Source: Myxococcota bacterium (GTDB lineage Bacteria > Myxococcota_A > UBA9160 > UBA6930). From it: 64,000 nt of DNA. Location of the stretch: assembly GCA_028277885.1 (NCBI GenBank), contig JANQFK010000079.1:1-64000 (forward strand). The letters run 5' to 3'. How positions within the stretch are numbered: the stretch's first letter is position 1; each line of letters starts with the position of its first letter. Positions 39,849 through 47,788 of the stretch are shown piece by piece. The position numbers and the translations under genes are program-made. Under the pieces are notes generated by a model. That model was given only the letters and a program-made list of their open reading frames with translations, was not told the origin of the DNA and did not search any database.

Positions 39849-40757
39849 ATGATCAAGGTCAAGGACATCGCCTACGTGCGCTTCTCGGCGCCGGACCTCG
39901 ACGCCATGGAGAAGTTCGTGACGGACTTCGGTCTCGTGGTGACCGCCCGGGAGGCCGACGTCCTCTACGCCCGCGCCAGCGACCCCTCCCCCTACGTGCA
40001 CGTCACCGAGCTCGGCGACCCGGGCTTCCGGGGCGTGGCCTTCGAGGCCGCCTGCGAGGACGACCTGAAGGCCGCCGCCGGGCTCGAGGGCGCCTCCGAG
40101 GTCGAGAAGATCGACGCGCCCGGCGGCGGGCAGCGGGTGCGCTTCACGGACCCCGACGGCTACGCGGTGGAGGTGGTGTTCGGCCGCCAGGAGCTCGCCC
40201 CCCTGCCCGTGCACCGGATCGAGTTCAACTGGGGGAGCGATCGCCGGCGGCTCGGCGACCTCCAGCGCGTCCCGGCCGGGCCCTCGTCGGTGAAGCGCCT
40301 GGGCCACGCCGTGGTGCGCGTCTCGGACTTCCGCCGCAGCGAGGCCTGGTACAAGTCGCGCTTCGGCTTCGTCACCTCCGACGAGGTCTTCATCGGCGAG
40401 CAGGACAACGTCGTCACGGCCTTCATGCGCTGCGACCGCGGCGACGAGTACGTCGACCACCACACCTTCCTGTGCGTCGGGCTCGGCGAGCCCGGCTTCG
40501 ACCACGCCGCCTTCGAGGTGGAGGGGATCGACGCCGTGATGGCGGGCCACGACCACCTCGAGAAGGCGGGCTACGAGCACCACGCCGGGGTGGGGCGCCA
40601 CGTGCTCGGCAGCCAGATCTTCGACTACTGGCGGGATCCGTGGGGACACGTGCACGAGCACTTCACCGACGGCGACCTGCTGAACGCCGGGCACCGCGCC
40701 GAGCGCCACGACCCGGTGACGGCCCTGGGTACCCAGTGGGGCCGGTTCGGAACCTGA
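39849..40757 (+). CDS. Two-domain extradiol-dioxygenase-like VOC protein
   Basis: This 302-residue protein has two VOC domains, as in catechol 2,3-dioxygenases. The C-terminal domain supplies the three Fe(II) ligands: His in KRLGHAVVRVSD, His in FDHAAFEVEG and Glu in HVHEHFTDGD. The supporting His and Tyr are in YEHHAGVGRHVLG and FDYWRDPWG. Aromatic ring cleavage between or next to hydroxyls is the family reaction, and the ring substrate is not readable. TGAGAGGAGCCTGCC precedes the ATG. It lies between the DoxX gene and the frameshifted reductase in a TetR-led operon. Confidence 0.88.
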   Translation: MIKVKDIAYVRFSAPDLDAMEKFVTDFGLVVTAREADVLYARASDPSPYVHVTELGDPGFRGVAFEAACEDDLKAAAGLEGASEVEKIDAPGGGQRVRFTDPDGYAVEVVFGRQELAPLPVHRIEFNWGSDRRRLGDLQRVPAGPSSVKRLGHAVVRVSDFRRSEAWYKSRFGFVTSDEVFIGEQDNVVTAFMRCDRGDEYVDHHTFLCVGLGEPGFDHAAFEVEGIDAVMAGHDHLEKAGYEHHAGVGRHVLGSQIFDYWRDPWGHVHEHFTDGDLLNAGHRAERHDPVTALGTQWGRFGT

Positions 40758-40794
40758 GCCCGGAGAAGCCGGGCACGGAAGAGGAGAGGCCTAC

Positions 40795-41788
40795 GTGACC
40801 GAGACGAACCGACAGTGGCGGCTGCGCGCGCCCCGTGGGCATGGTGGAGGAGAGCGACTTCGAGCTCCACTCCGAGCCCGTGCCGACCCCCGGCCCCGGG
40901 CAGGTGCTGGTGCGCAACCGCTGGCTCGCCTTCGAGCCCGCCATGCGCGGCTGGATGGAGGACCGCCCCAGCTACCTGCCGCCGGTGGGGATCGGCGAGG
41001 TGATGCGCGGCATGGCGGTGGGCGAGGTCGCCGCCTCGAACCTCGAAGGCTACGCGGCGGGCGACCTCGTCAGCGGCATGACGGGCTGGCAGGAGTGGGC
41101 CCTGGGCGACGCCGGCCTGCGCAAGCTGCCGCCGGGCACCGACCCGCGCCTGGCGCTCTCGGTGCTGGGCATCACCGGGCTCACGGCCTGGTTCGGCCTG
41201 CTCGAGGTGGGGCGGCTCAAGGCCGGCGACGTGGTCGTGGTCTCGGGCGCTGCCGGTGCCACGGGTTCCGTGGCGGGGCAGATCGCCAAGCGCAAGGGCT
41301 GCCGGGTGGTCGGCATCGCGGGCGGCGCGCGCAAGTGTGCCTGGCTCACCGACAAGGCCCACTTCGACGCCGCCATCGACTACAAGAGCGAGGACGTGGG
41401 CGCGCGCCTCTCGGAGCTGTGCCCCGACGGCATCGACGTGTTCTTCGACAACGTGGGGGGCGAGACCCTCGACGCGGTGCTGGCGCGCATCGCCCGCGGC
41501 GCCCGGATCGTGATCTGCGGCTCGATCTCGCGCTACAGCCTCGAGGAGCCGCCGCCGGGCCCGAGCCACTACTTCAACCTGGTCGCCCAGCGAGGCCGCA
41601 TGGAGGGCTTCGTGGTGATCGACTTCCTGCCGCGCTCCGCCGAGGCCACCAAGGAGCTCGCCGCCTGGGTGGCCGACGGCAGCATCGCCTGGGAGGCGGA
41701 CGTCCAGCAGGGCTTCGAGAACGCGCCGAAGACCCTGCGGCGGCTCTACACCGGCGACAACTTCGGCAAGCAGCTCCTCGAGCTCTGA
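40795..41788 (+). pseudogene. Zinc-independent MDR reductase gene with a frameshift near its start
   Basis: The gene has a good start: GTG at 40795 with AAGAGGAGAGG before it, coding TETNRQWRLRA. The expected family sequence continues RPVGMVEESDFEL, but this lies in another frame starting at 40835. The shift falls in CGCGCG (40825-40830) and is consistent with loss of two bases. After the shift about 318 residues are normal: VPTPGPGQVLVRNRWLAFEP, the NADPH site SGAAGATGSVAGQIAKRKG and the CDG-like FFDNVGGE. The family (CurA/prostaglandin reductase-like) reduces conjugated enones. It could be a sequencing error, a recent mutation or an alternative start at the GTG 40835. Confidence 0.8.
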
Positions 41789-41812
41789 TCGAAACCCGAC
41801 GAAGGCCCTAGG

Positions 41813-42175
41813 CTACTGCGTTTTCCACCACGGGGTGCGGGAGGAACCGGCCTCGTCGGCATCGCGGTACTGAGTGCGTGGCTCCCGTCGCGCGCGATCA
41901 GTGGACTCCTCGGCAAGGCCGCTCGCGCGTTCCGCGAACCCGAAGGCGTAGGTCAGTCCGTTCCGAATCTCCTCGCCAACTCGCGGCAACCCGAGGGAGA
42001 GCATCGCGAGGACGGATGCGACCATCGCCAGTCTTGCGCAAGCAGCGATGGGAGGGCCCCAGGGCCGGCCCAGCTCATAGGAGACCTTGTCGATCTCGAA
42101 GGAGCACAGACGGAGGAGCTGGAGGACCAGCTGGAAGGGACCGATTCGTTTCGGCGCACCACTGTTGACAGACAT
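41813..42175 (-). CDS. Hypothetical small membrane protein
   Basis: This 120-residue protein starts at an ATG preceded by GAGGAGTAGAG. One membrane helix is visible (CARLAMVASVLAMLSLGLP, about 46-64). The head contains FQLVLQLLRLCSFEIDKVSYELGRP. The tail is charged and polar (RARREPRTQYRDADEAGSS). Codon choice is less GC-biased than in neighbouring genes. No family is recognised. Two Crp-like palindromes lie 33-98 bases upstream of its start. The rejected longer frame (to 42253) would run through one of those sites. Confidence 0.55.
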   Translation of the reverse strand: MSVNSGAPKRIGPFQLVLQLLRLCSFEIDKVSYELGRPWGPPIAACARLAMVASVLAMLSLGLPRVGEEIRNGLTYAFGFAERASGLAEESTDRARREPRTQYRDADEAGSSRTPWWKTQ

Positions 42176-42207
42176 CTCTACTCCTCCGCTCACTCCCCGC
42201 GAGATTC

Positions 42208-42223
42208 CGTGAGCCGCGTCACA
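42208..42223. promoter_or_regulatory. Crp-type site, proximal to the small membrane gene
   Basis: CGTGA-N6-TCACA matches the Crp consensus at 9 of 10 positions, 33 bases upstream of the gene starting at 42175 (minus strand). Confidence 0.55.
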
Positions 42224-42257
42224 AAAACGGAGGATGAGGGCTCGCCTCCACAACCTC

Positions 42258-42273
42258 TGTGATGGGAGTCACC
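42258..42273. promoter_or_regulatory. Crp-type site, distal
   Basis: TGTGA-N6-TCACC matches the consensus at 9 of 10 positions and lies exactly 50 bases from the previous site, in the gap between divergent genes. It is about 105 bases from the methyltransferase start. Confidence 0.55.
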
Positions 42274-42312
42274 CCGCACCCGTTTGTGGAGATCGCACGT
42301 GCCTGAAGAAAA

Positions 42313-42342
42313 TTGACTGACTGGGTCGGTTTAAATTAGAGT
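42313..42342 (+). promoter_or_regulatory. Possible sigma-70-like promoter
   Basis: TTGACT (42313-42318) matches five of six -35 bases. It is followed by an unusually AT-rich stretch (TTTAAATTAGAG), a weak -10 at best, about 45 bases before the ATG at 42378. Confidence 0.3.
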
Positions 42343-42377
42343 CCCTCCTGCGTCCCCCGCCCGCAAGGAGGGATCCC

Positions 42378-43043
42378 ATGAGCCCCTGGCTCCGCCTTCC
42401 CCCGCTCCTCGTCCTCGTCGCGCTGGCGAGCGCGTGCGGCTCGCTCTCGAAGGTAGACTTCGGCCGCCTCGTCACCTCGGGGCGCGACGGCTGGCAGCAC
42501 CCCGAGCGCGTCGTCGAGGCCCTCGCCCTCTCGCCCGGCGACTCGGTCGCCGAGATCGGCGCCGGCGACGGCTACTGGCTGCCCTGGCTCTCCGAGGCCG
42601 TGGGCGCCGAGGGCCGCGTCTACGCCGTGGAGGTGGAGGCCGAGAAGGTGGAGACCCTGAAGGAGCGCGTCTCGAGGGAGTCCCTCGACAACGTCGTCGT
42701 GGTGCACGGGCGCTACGAGGACCCGGAGCTTCCCGACGGCGAGATCGACCTCGCGATGACGTGCCTCACCTACCACCACATCGAGGAGCGCGAGGCCTAC
42801 TTCGGCCGGCTGCTCGCCGATCTCGGCCCGGGCGGGCGCGTGGCCCACCTCGACGACCGCCACGACGTGCGCCCGCCGCTGCGCTGGTTCCAGGGGTCGG
42901 GGCACTGGAGCGATCCCGCGGCGATCCGCTCGGAGATGGGCGCGGCCGGCTACCGCACCGTCGAAGAGTTCGACTTCCTGCCCCTCCAGAGCTTCCAGGT
43001 CTTCCGCCCGGGGGTGTCCGGGGTCGCGGGAGCGCGCCCCTAG
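42378..43043 (+). CDS. SAM-dependent methyltransferase with lipoprotein-like signal
   Basis: This 221-residue protein begins with a lipoprotein signal: WLRLPPLLVLVALASAC, lipobox ASAC with Cys20. A class I methyltransferase domain follows with motif I VAEIGAGDGYWLPWL, acidic motif II VYAVEVEAEKVETL and motif IV DLAMTCLTYHHIEE. A methyltransferase exported to the periplasm would lack SAM, so either the signal is a false lead or the protein has another role. Similar lipoprotein-like methyltransferases exist in other GC-rich bacteria, but I know no established function. TAAGGAGGGATCCC-type spacing (CAAGGAGGGATCCC) precedes the ATG. The TetR gene starts at the base where this stop ends. Confidence 0.8.
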   Translation: MSPWLRLPPLLVLVALASACGSLSKVDFGRLVTSGRDGWQHPERVVEALALSPGDSVAEIGAGDGYWLPWLSEAVGAEGRVYAVEVEAEKVETLKERVSRESLDNVVVVHGRYEDPELPDGEIDLAMTCLTYHHIEEREAYFGRLLADLGPGGRVAHLDDRHDVRPPLRWFQGSGHWSDPAAIRSEMGAAGYRTVEEFDFLPLQSFQVFRPGVSGVAGARP

Positions 43044-43732
43044 TGGCGCGACGCATCCCCGAGGAGCGCTTCGACGAGCTCATCGACGGCGCCACCGAGG
43101 TCTTCATCGCCAACGGCTACCGGCGCACCCAGATGGCCGACGTCGCCGAGGCGGTGGGGGTCGCCAAGGGGACGCTCTACGGATACGTGGAGGGCAAGGA
43201 GGCCCTGTTCTGGCTCTGCCTGCTATGGGCGGACCGCAGCGGCTCCGTGGAGCGCCCGGAGTCGCTGCCCGTCCCCACGCCCCGCACCGGGGAGCTCTCG
43301 GCGCGGGTCAAGGGGCGGCTCACCGAGGAGTCGGTGCCGCCGGCCCTCGCCGCGGCCCTGGCCCGCCCGCGGGCCCCGGACGCCCGCGCCGAGCTCGAGG
43401 CCGTGCTGCGCGAGCTCTACGCCATGCTCGACCGCTACCACCGGGCCATCAAGCTGATCGACCGCTGCGTCGACCACCCCGAGCTCGGTCACCTCTGGCA
43501 GACCCTGGGCCGCGAGCAGAGCCGCGCCGCGTTGGCCCGCTACCTCGAGAAGCGCATCCGCGCGGGCCAGGTCCGCCGGGTCCCGAACCTGCGCCTGGCC
43601 GCCCGCCTGGTGATCGAGACCCTCACCACCTGGGCGGTCCACATCCGCTGGGACCGCTGCCCCGAGGACCACGACCCCGACGAGGCGCGGGAGAACGCCA
43701 TCGAGTTCCTGGTGCGGGGCCTGCTCGCCTGA
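43043..43732 (+). CDS. TetR-family regulator
   Basis: This 229-residue protein has the TetR HTH near the N-terminus (DELIDGATEVFIANGYRRTQMADVAEAVGVAKGTLYGYVEGK, about 11-52), with TLYGYVEGKEALF typical of the recognition helix and its flank. The ligand domain is all-helical. The GTG start shares one base with the previous stop (TAGTG), so it is translated with the methyltransferase. The ligand and targets are unknown; no palindrome stands out in the flanks. Confidence 0.85.
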   Translation: MARRIPEERFDELIDGATEVFIANGYRRTQMADVAEAVGVAKGTLYGYVEGKEALFWLCLLWADRSGSVERPESLPVPTPRTGELSARVKGRLTEESVPPALAAALARPRAPDARAELEAVLRELYAMLDRYHRAIKLIDRCVDHPELGHLWQTLGREQSRAALARYLEKRIRAGQVRRVPNLRLAARLVIETLTTWAVHIRWDRCPEDHDPDEARENAIEFLVRGLLA

Positions 43733-43802
43733 GCCCGCGCTCCCGGCGCGGGCCGGCCACCCCGCCACCCCCCACTACCCAAGACCGCCCGAAGATGAGA
43801 GG

Positions 43803-45245
43803 ATGGGGGCGGAGAACCCCCGTTTGGCATCCCCGGCGCGCCCCCATCGCCACATCGAAGAGGCAGCCGGCGGCCCCAAGGTGGCCGCCTTCTTCGACGT
43901 GGACCGCACGCTCCTGGCGGGCTTCTCCGCCACGGCGTTCTTCCAGGAGCGTCTGCTGAGCGGCCGCATGGCGCCGGCCGAGATGGTCGAGACCCTGCGC
44001 GGCACCCTCGGCTACGCGCTCGGGCGCACCGGCTTCTCGGGCATGGTGGCGGCGGCCACGGCGGCCTACCGCGGGCTCTCCGAGGCGGCGCTCCAGGAGA
44101 TCGGGGACGAGGTGTTCGAGAAGCACCTCGCCACCCAGATCTACCCCGAGTCGCGCGCGCTGGTCCGCGCCCACCAGGACCGTGGCCACACCGTCGCGAT
44201 CGTCTCCTCGGCCACGCCCTACCAGGTGGAGCCCGTGGCGCGGGAGCTCGGCGTGGAGCACGTGCTGTGCACGCGCCTCGAGGTGGAGAACGGCGCCTTC
44301 ACCGGTCGGGTGGTGAAGCCCACCTGCTTCCGCGAGGGCAAGCGCGTGGCCGCCGAGTCCCTCGCCGCCGCCCACGACCTCGACCTCTCGGAGAGCTTCT
44401 TCTACACCGACAGCATCGACGACCTGCCGCTCCTCGAGGCCGTGGGGCGGCCCCTCGCGCTGAACCCCGACGCGCGGCTCTCCCAGATCGCCAAGGAGCG
44501 GCAGTGGCCGGTGCGGCGCTTCCACAGCCGCGGGACGCCGGACGCCGAGCAGCTGCTGCGCACGGGCCTCGCCTACGGGAGCCTGCTGCCCTCCATCGGC
44601 CTGGGCACCGCGGTGGGGCTGCTGAACCGCTCGCGCCGCGAGGCCGTGAACGTGATCGGGTCGCTGTGGGGCGACCTCGCCCTGGCGGTCTCGGGCGTCG
44701 ACCTGCGCGTCGAGGGCGAGGAGCACCTCTGGTCCCAGCGGCCCGCGGTCTTCATCTTCAACCACCAGAGCGCCCTCGACCTGCCCCTCATGCTCAAGCT
44801 GGTCCGGCGCGACGTCACGGGCATCGGCAAGAAGGAGATCGAGCGCGATCCGATCTTCGGGCCGCTGGGCCGGGCGGCGGGCGCGGTCTTCATCGACCGC
44901 GCCGACACCGCCAGGGCGATCGAGGCGCTCCAGCCCGCCGTAGAGGCCCTCGAGCACGGCCGCTCCCTGCTGATCGCGCCCGAGGGCACGCGCCAGAAGA
45001 CGCCGCGCCTCGGACGCTTCAAGAAGGGCGCCTTCCACCTCGCCATGCAGGCGGGCGTCCCGATCGTTCCCGTCGTGTTCCGCAACGCCCTCGATGCGCT
45101 GCCCAAGGACGCGCTGGTGGTGCGCCAGGCCACGGTGTACGCGGTGGTGCTGCCGCCGGTGGACACCACGGGCTGGACGAAGGAGAGCCTCGACGAGGAG
45201 ATCGAGGCGATCCGCCGCCGCTACGTCGAGGTCCTCGAGGGCTGA
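43803..45245 (+). CDS. Fusion of HAD phosphatase and acylglycerol-phosphate acyltransferase
   Basis: This 480-residue protein has two enzymes in one chain. Residues about 26-250 form a HAD-IB phosphatase: FFDVDRTLL with nucleophile Asp32 and Asp34, SSATPYQVEPV and FYTDSIDDLPLL. Residues about 270-480 form a PlsC acyltransferase: NHQSALDLP (His-x4-Asp, about 320-326), GIGKKEIERDPIFG, FIDRADTARA and EGTRQKT, then PIVPVVF. The pair fits glycerophospholipid synthesis: acylation of lysophosphatidate and possible dephosphorylation of a phosphate intermediate. The gene precedes gpsA by twelve bases, supporting a lipid-precursor operon. Confidence 0.9.
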   Translation: MGAENPRLASPARPHRHIEEAAGGPKVAAFFDVDRTLLAGFSATAFFQERLLSGRMAPAEMVETLRGTLGYALGRTGFSGMVAAATAAYRGLSEAALQEIGDEVFEKHLATQIYPESRALVRAHQDRGHTVAIVSSATPYQVEPVARELGVEHVLCTRLEVENGAFTGRVVKPTCFREGKRVAAESLAAAHDLDLSESFFYTDSIDDLPLLEAVGRPLALNPDARLSQIAKERQWPVRRFHSRGTPDAEQLLRTGLAYGSLLPSIGLGTAVGLLNRSRREAVNVIGSLWGDLALAVSGVDLRVEGEEHLWSQRPAVFIFNHQSALDLPLMLKLVRRDVTGIGKKEIERDPIFGPLGRAAGAVFIDRADTARAIEALQPAVEALEHGRSLLIAPEGTRQKTPRLGRFKKGAFHLAMQAGVPIVPVVFRNALDALPKDALVVRQATVYAVVLPPVDTTGWTKESLDEEIEAIRRRYVEVLEG

Positions 45246-45256
45246 GAGGAGGCTCC

Positions 45257-46258
45257 ATGAAGCTCCGCGTCGCCGTGCTCGGTGCCGGCTCCTTCGGCAC
45301 CACCGTCGCCCACCTCGTGGCGCGCAACTCGCCCGCCACCCTGTGGTGCCGGAGCGCCGAGACCGCCGACCAGGTGAACCGCGAGCATCGCAACGGCCGC
45401 TACCTGGCCGACTACGCGCTGCACCCGGAGCTGCGGGCCACCGCCTCCCTCGAGGAGGCGGTGCGCGAGGCCGACGTGGTGGTGCTCGGCGTGCCCTCCC
45501 ACGGCTTCCGGGAGGTGCTCTCCGAGGTCGCCCAGCACATCCGCCCCTGGGTCCCGGTGGTGAGCCTCGCCAAGGGGCTCGAGCTCGGCACCCACCTGCG
45601 CATGACCCAGGTGATCCGCGAGGTGCTGCCCGAGCACCGGGCCGGAGCGCTCACGGGCCCGAACCTCGCCAAGGAGATCATGGCGGGCTACGCGGCGGCG
45701 GCGGTGATCGCCTTCGACGACCTCGACGTCGCCCGCCAGCTCCAGGGCGTCTTCCACTGCGGCGTGTTCCGCGTCTACACCAACCGCGACGTCGCCGGCT
45801 GCGAGCTGGGCGGCGCCCTCAAGAACGTGATCGCCATCGCGACGGGCATGGGGGACGGCCTCGGCGTCGGCGACAACACGCGGGCGGCGGTGATCACCCG
45901 CGGCCTCGCGGAGCTCACGCGCCTGGGCGTCGCCATGGGGGGCGAGGCCTCGACCTTCGCCGGCCTGGCCGGGATCGGCGACCTGATCGCCACCTGCGCG
46001 AGCCGCCAGAGCCGCAACCGCCACGTGGGCGAGGAGCTCGGCAAGGGCCGCACCATCGAGGAGATCATCGCCTCGATGAACCAGGTGGCCGAGGGCGTGA
46101 AGACCTCGCGGGTGGTGATGGAGCTGGCGGACAAGTACGGCGTGGACCTGCCGATCGCGCGCGAGGTCTACGGCGTGGTGCACGAGGGCCGCACCGCCAT
46201 GGACGCCTACCGGGGCCTCACCCGCCGCCCGGCGGGCTCGGAGCACGACGCCGCGTGA
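45257..46258 (+). CDS. gpsA: Glycerol-3-phosphate dehydrogenase [NAD(P)+]
   Basis: This 333-residue protein has the NAD(P) motif GAGSFGTT (9-16), the second motif VVSLAKGLEL, and the catalytic segment NLAKEIMAGYAAAAVIA. Lys lies in CELGGALKNVIAIATG, and GDLIATCASRQSRNRHVGEELGKG is the family's C-terminal signature. It reduces dihydroxyacetone phosphate to sn-glycerol-3-phosphate, the backbone of membrane phospholipids. The start follows GAGAGGAGGCTCC. It lies directly behind the HAD-PlsC fusion, which would acylate later intermediates of the same pathway. Confidence 0.97.
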   Translation: MKLRVAVLGAGSFGTTVAHLVARNSPATLWCRSAETADQVNREHRNGRYLADYALHPELRATASLEEAVREADVVVLGVPSHGFREVLSEVAQHIRPWVPVVSLAKGLELGTHLRMTQVIREVLPEHRAGALTGPNLAKEIMAGYAAAAVIAFDDLDVARQLQGVFHCGVFRVYTNRDVAGCELGGALKNVIAIATGMGDGLGVGDNTRAAVITRGLAELTRLGVAMGGEASTFAGLAGIGDLIATCASRQSRNRHVGEELGKGRTIEEIIASMNQVAEGVKTSRVVMELADKYGVDLPIAREVYGVVHEGRTAMDAYRGLTRRPAGSEHDAA

Positions 46259-46294
46259 GCGGCGCCGTCAGCGGGGTCGCGGCCTGAACACGGG

Positions 46295-47620
46295 TCAGCT
46301 CCGCGCGGCCGCCGAGTCGATGGCGCGGCCCAGGGCCCCGACCATCTGGTCGAGCTGCTCCTCCTCGATCACGAAGGGCGGCCCCATCAGCACCACGTCC
46401 TTCGCCACCCCGGACCCGCCCGGGTAGAAGAACACGCCCTCGCCGAGGCCCGCGGCCAGCACCCGCGTGGTGAAGTCCACGTCCGCGGGCCAGGGCCGGT
46501 TGCCGTCGCGGTCGCGCACCAGCTCGACGGCCCACCACAGCCCGAGGCCCCGCACCTCGGCCACGTGGGGGTGGTCGCGCAGGGCGTCGAGCTTCTTGCC
46601 CAGCTCGGCCCCGAGGCGCGCGCAGCGCGCCACCAGCTCCTCGCGCTCCAGGATCCCGAGCACCGCGTCGGCGGCCGCGCAGGCGGACGGGTGGGCGCCG
46701 AAGGTGAAGAACATCAGGTCGTCGCCGCGCTCCGCCATGGGGGCCACGACCTCCTCGCGGGCGTAGACGCCGCCCATGGGCGCGTAGCCCCCGGCCAGCC
46801 CCTTGCCCGCCACCAGGATGTCGGGCTCGAGCCCGAGGTGCTCCACCGCGAAGTTGCGGCCGGTGCGCCCGAAGCCGGACATCACCTCGTCGGCGATGAT
46901 CAGCACGCCGCGCCGACGGCAGATCTCGGCCACCCGCGGCCAGTAGTCCGGCGGCGGGACCAGCACGCCCGCCGTCGAGCCCGTGACGGGCTCCGCGAGG
47001 AAGGCGGCCACGTTGTCCGCGCCGACGGCGTCGATGGCCTCGGCGACCGCGTCGGCGCAATCCACGTCGCAGCTCTCGCGCTGCCTGCCGAGGGGGCAGC
47101 GCAGGCAGTAGCAGGCGGGTGCCTTGGGCCAGTCGCTGAGCAGGGGCAGCAGGTTCTTGCGCCGCTTCGCGCTGCCGCCGGCCGATAGCGTCGCCACGGT
47201 GGCGCCGTGGTAGGAGAGGTCCCGGCCCAGGACGAGGTGGCGCGCGTCCTCGCCGCGGGCGGCGAAGTGCTGGCGCGCCAGGCGGATCGCCGAGTCCACG
47301 GACTCCGAGCCGCCGCTCGTGAGGAAGATCCGCCCCAGGCCCTCGGGCAGCCATGCGCCGCGCAGGCGCTCCACCAGGCGCAGGCGGCTCTCGGTGGCGA
47401 AGACCGGCACCACGTAGGCCTCGCGGCGCACCGCCTCGGCCATGGCCTCGGCGACCTCGGGGCGGCCGTGGCCCACGTTGGACACGATGGCGCCCCCGGC
47501 GGCGTCGAGGATGCGGTGGCCGCCGTCGGTGTGGAGCCAGACCCCCTCGGCGCGCTCGATGGCGAGGGGGACGGCGCCGGGGCGCGGGACGAACGCGTAG
47601 GCGTCCTTGTCGAGGGGCAC
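46295..47620 (-). CDS. Class III (PLP) aminotransferase
   Basis: This 441-residue protein starts at a GTG (47620); the ATG eleven bases upstream is out of frame. Motifs are LTSGGSESVDSAIRLAR, SYHGAT, the PLP aspartate region IIADEVMSGFGRTGR and the Schiff-base Lys in DILVAGKGLAGGYAPMGG. TFGAHPSACAAADAVLGI and a C-terminal GLGLWWAVEL complete the class III pattern. A Cys-rich insert (ACYCLRCPLG ... CDVDCAD) is typical of a subset of these enzymes. Class III enzymes transfer amino groups from omega-amino acids, amines or ornithine-like donors; the donor here is unknown. Confidence 0.92.
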   Translation of the reverse strand: MPLDKDAYAFVPRPGAVPLAIERAEGVWLHTDGGHRILDAAGGAIVSNVGHGRPEVAEAMAEAVRREAYVVPVFATESRLRLVERLRGAWLPEGLGRIFLTSGGSESVDSAIRLARQHFAARGEDARHLVLGRDLSYHGATVATLSAGGSAKRRKNLLPLLSDWPKAPACYCLRCPLGRQRESCDVDCADAVAEAIDAVGADNVAAFLAEPVTGSTAGVLVPPPDYWPRVAEICRRRGVLIIADEVMSGFGRTGRNFAVEHLGLEPDILVAGKGLAGGYAPMGGVYAREEVVAPMAERGDDLMFFTFGAHPSACAAADAVLGILEREELVARCARLGAELGKKLDALRDHPHVAEVRGLGLWWAVELVRDRDGNRPWPADVDFTTRVLAAGLGEGVFFYPGGSGVAKDVVLMGPPFVIEEEQLDQMVGALGRAIDSAAARS

Positions 47621-47788
47621 GCGTGGAGCATAGTCCCCCGGGAGCCGTCGACGCCCGGCTGCTCGAGCGCGCTCCCGCCCTCGAGCCCGCCCGGTTCCAG
47701 GGCTCGCCGAGACCGTGGCGCCGGACGAGGGACGCGCGCAGGCCATCGTCCGGGCGCCGTACCGCGCCGCGAGGGCGGAGCCCGGAGC

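Noticed and set aside
42185-42253. Longer start for the small membrane gene
   Set aside because: The added residues (RRALILRFCDAAHG...) read through a Crp-type site and lack a ribosome site, unlike the ATG at 42175.
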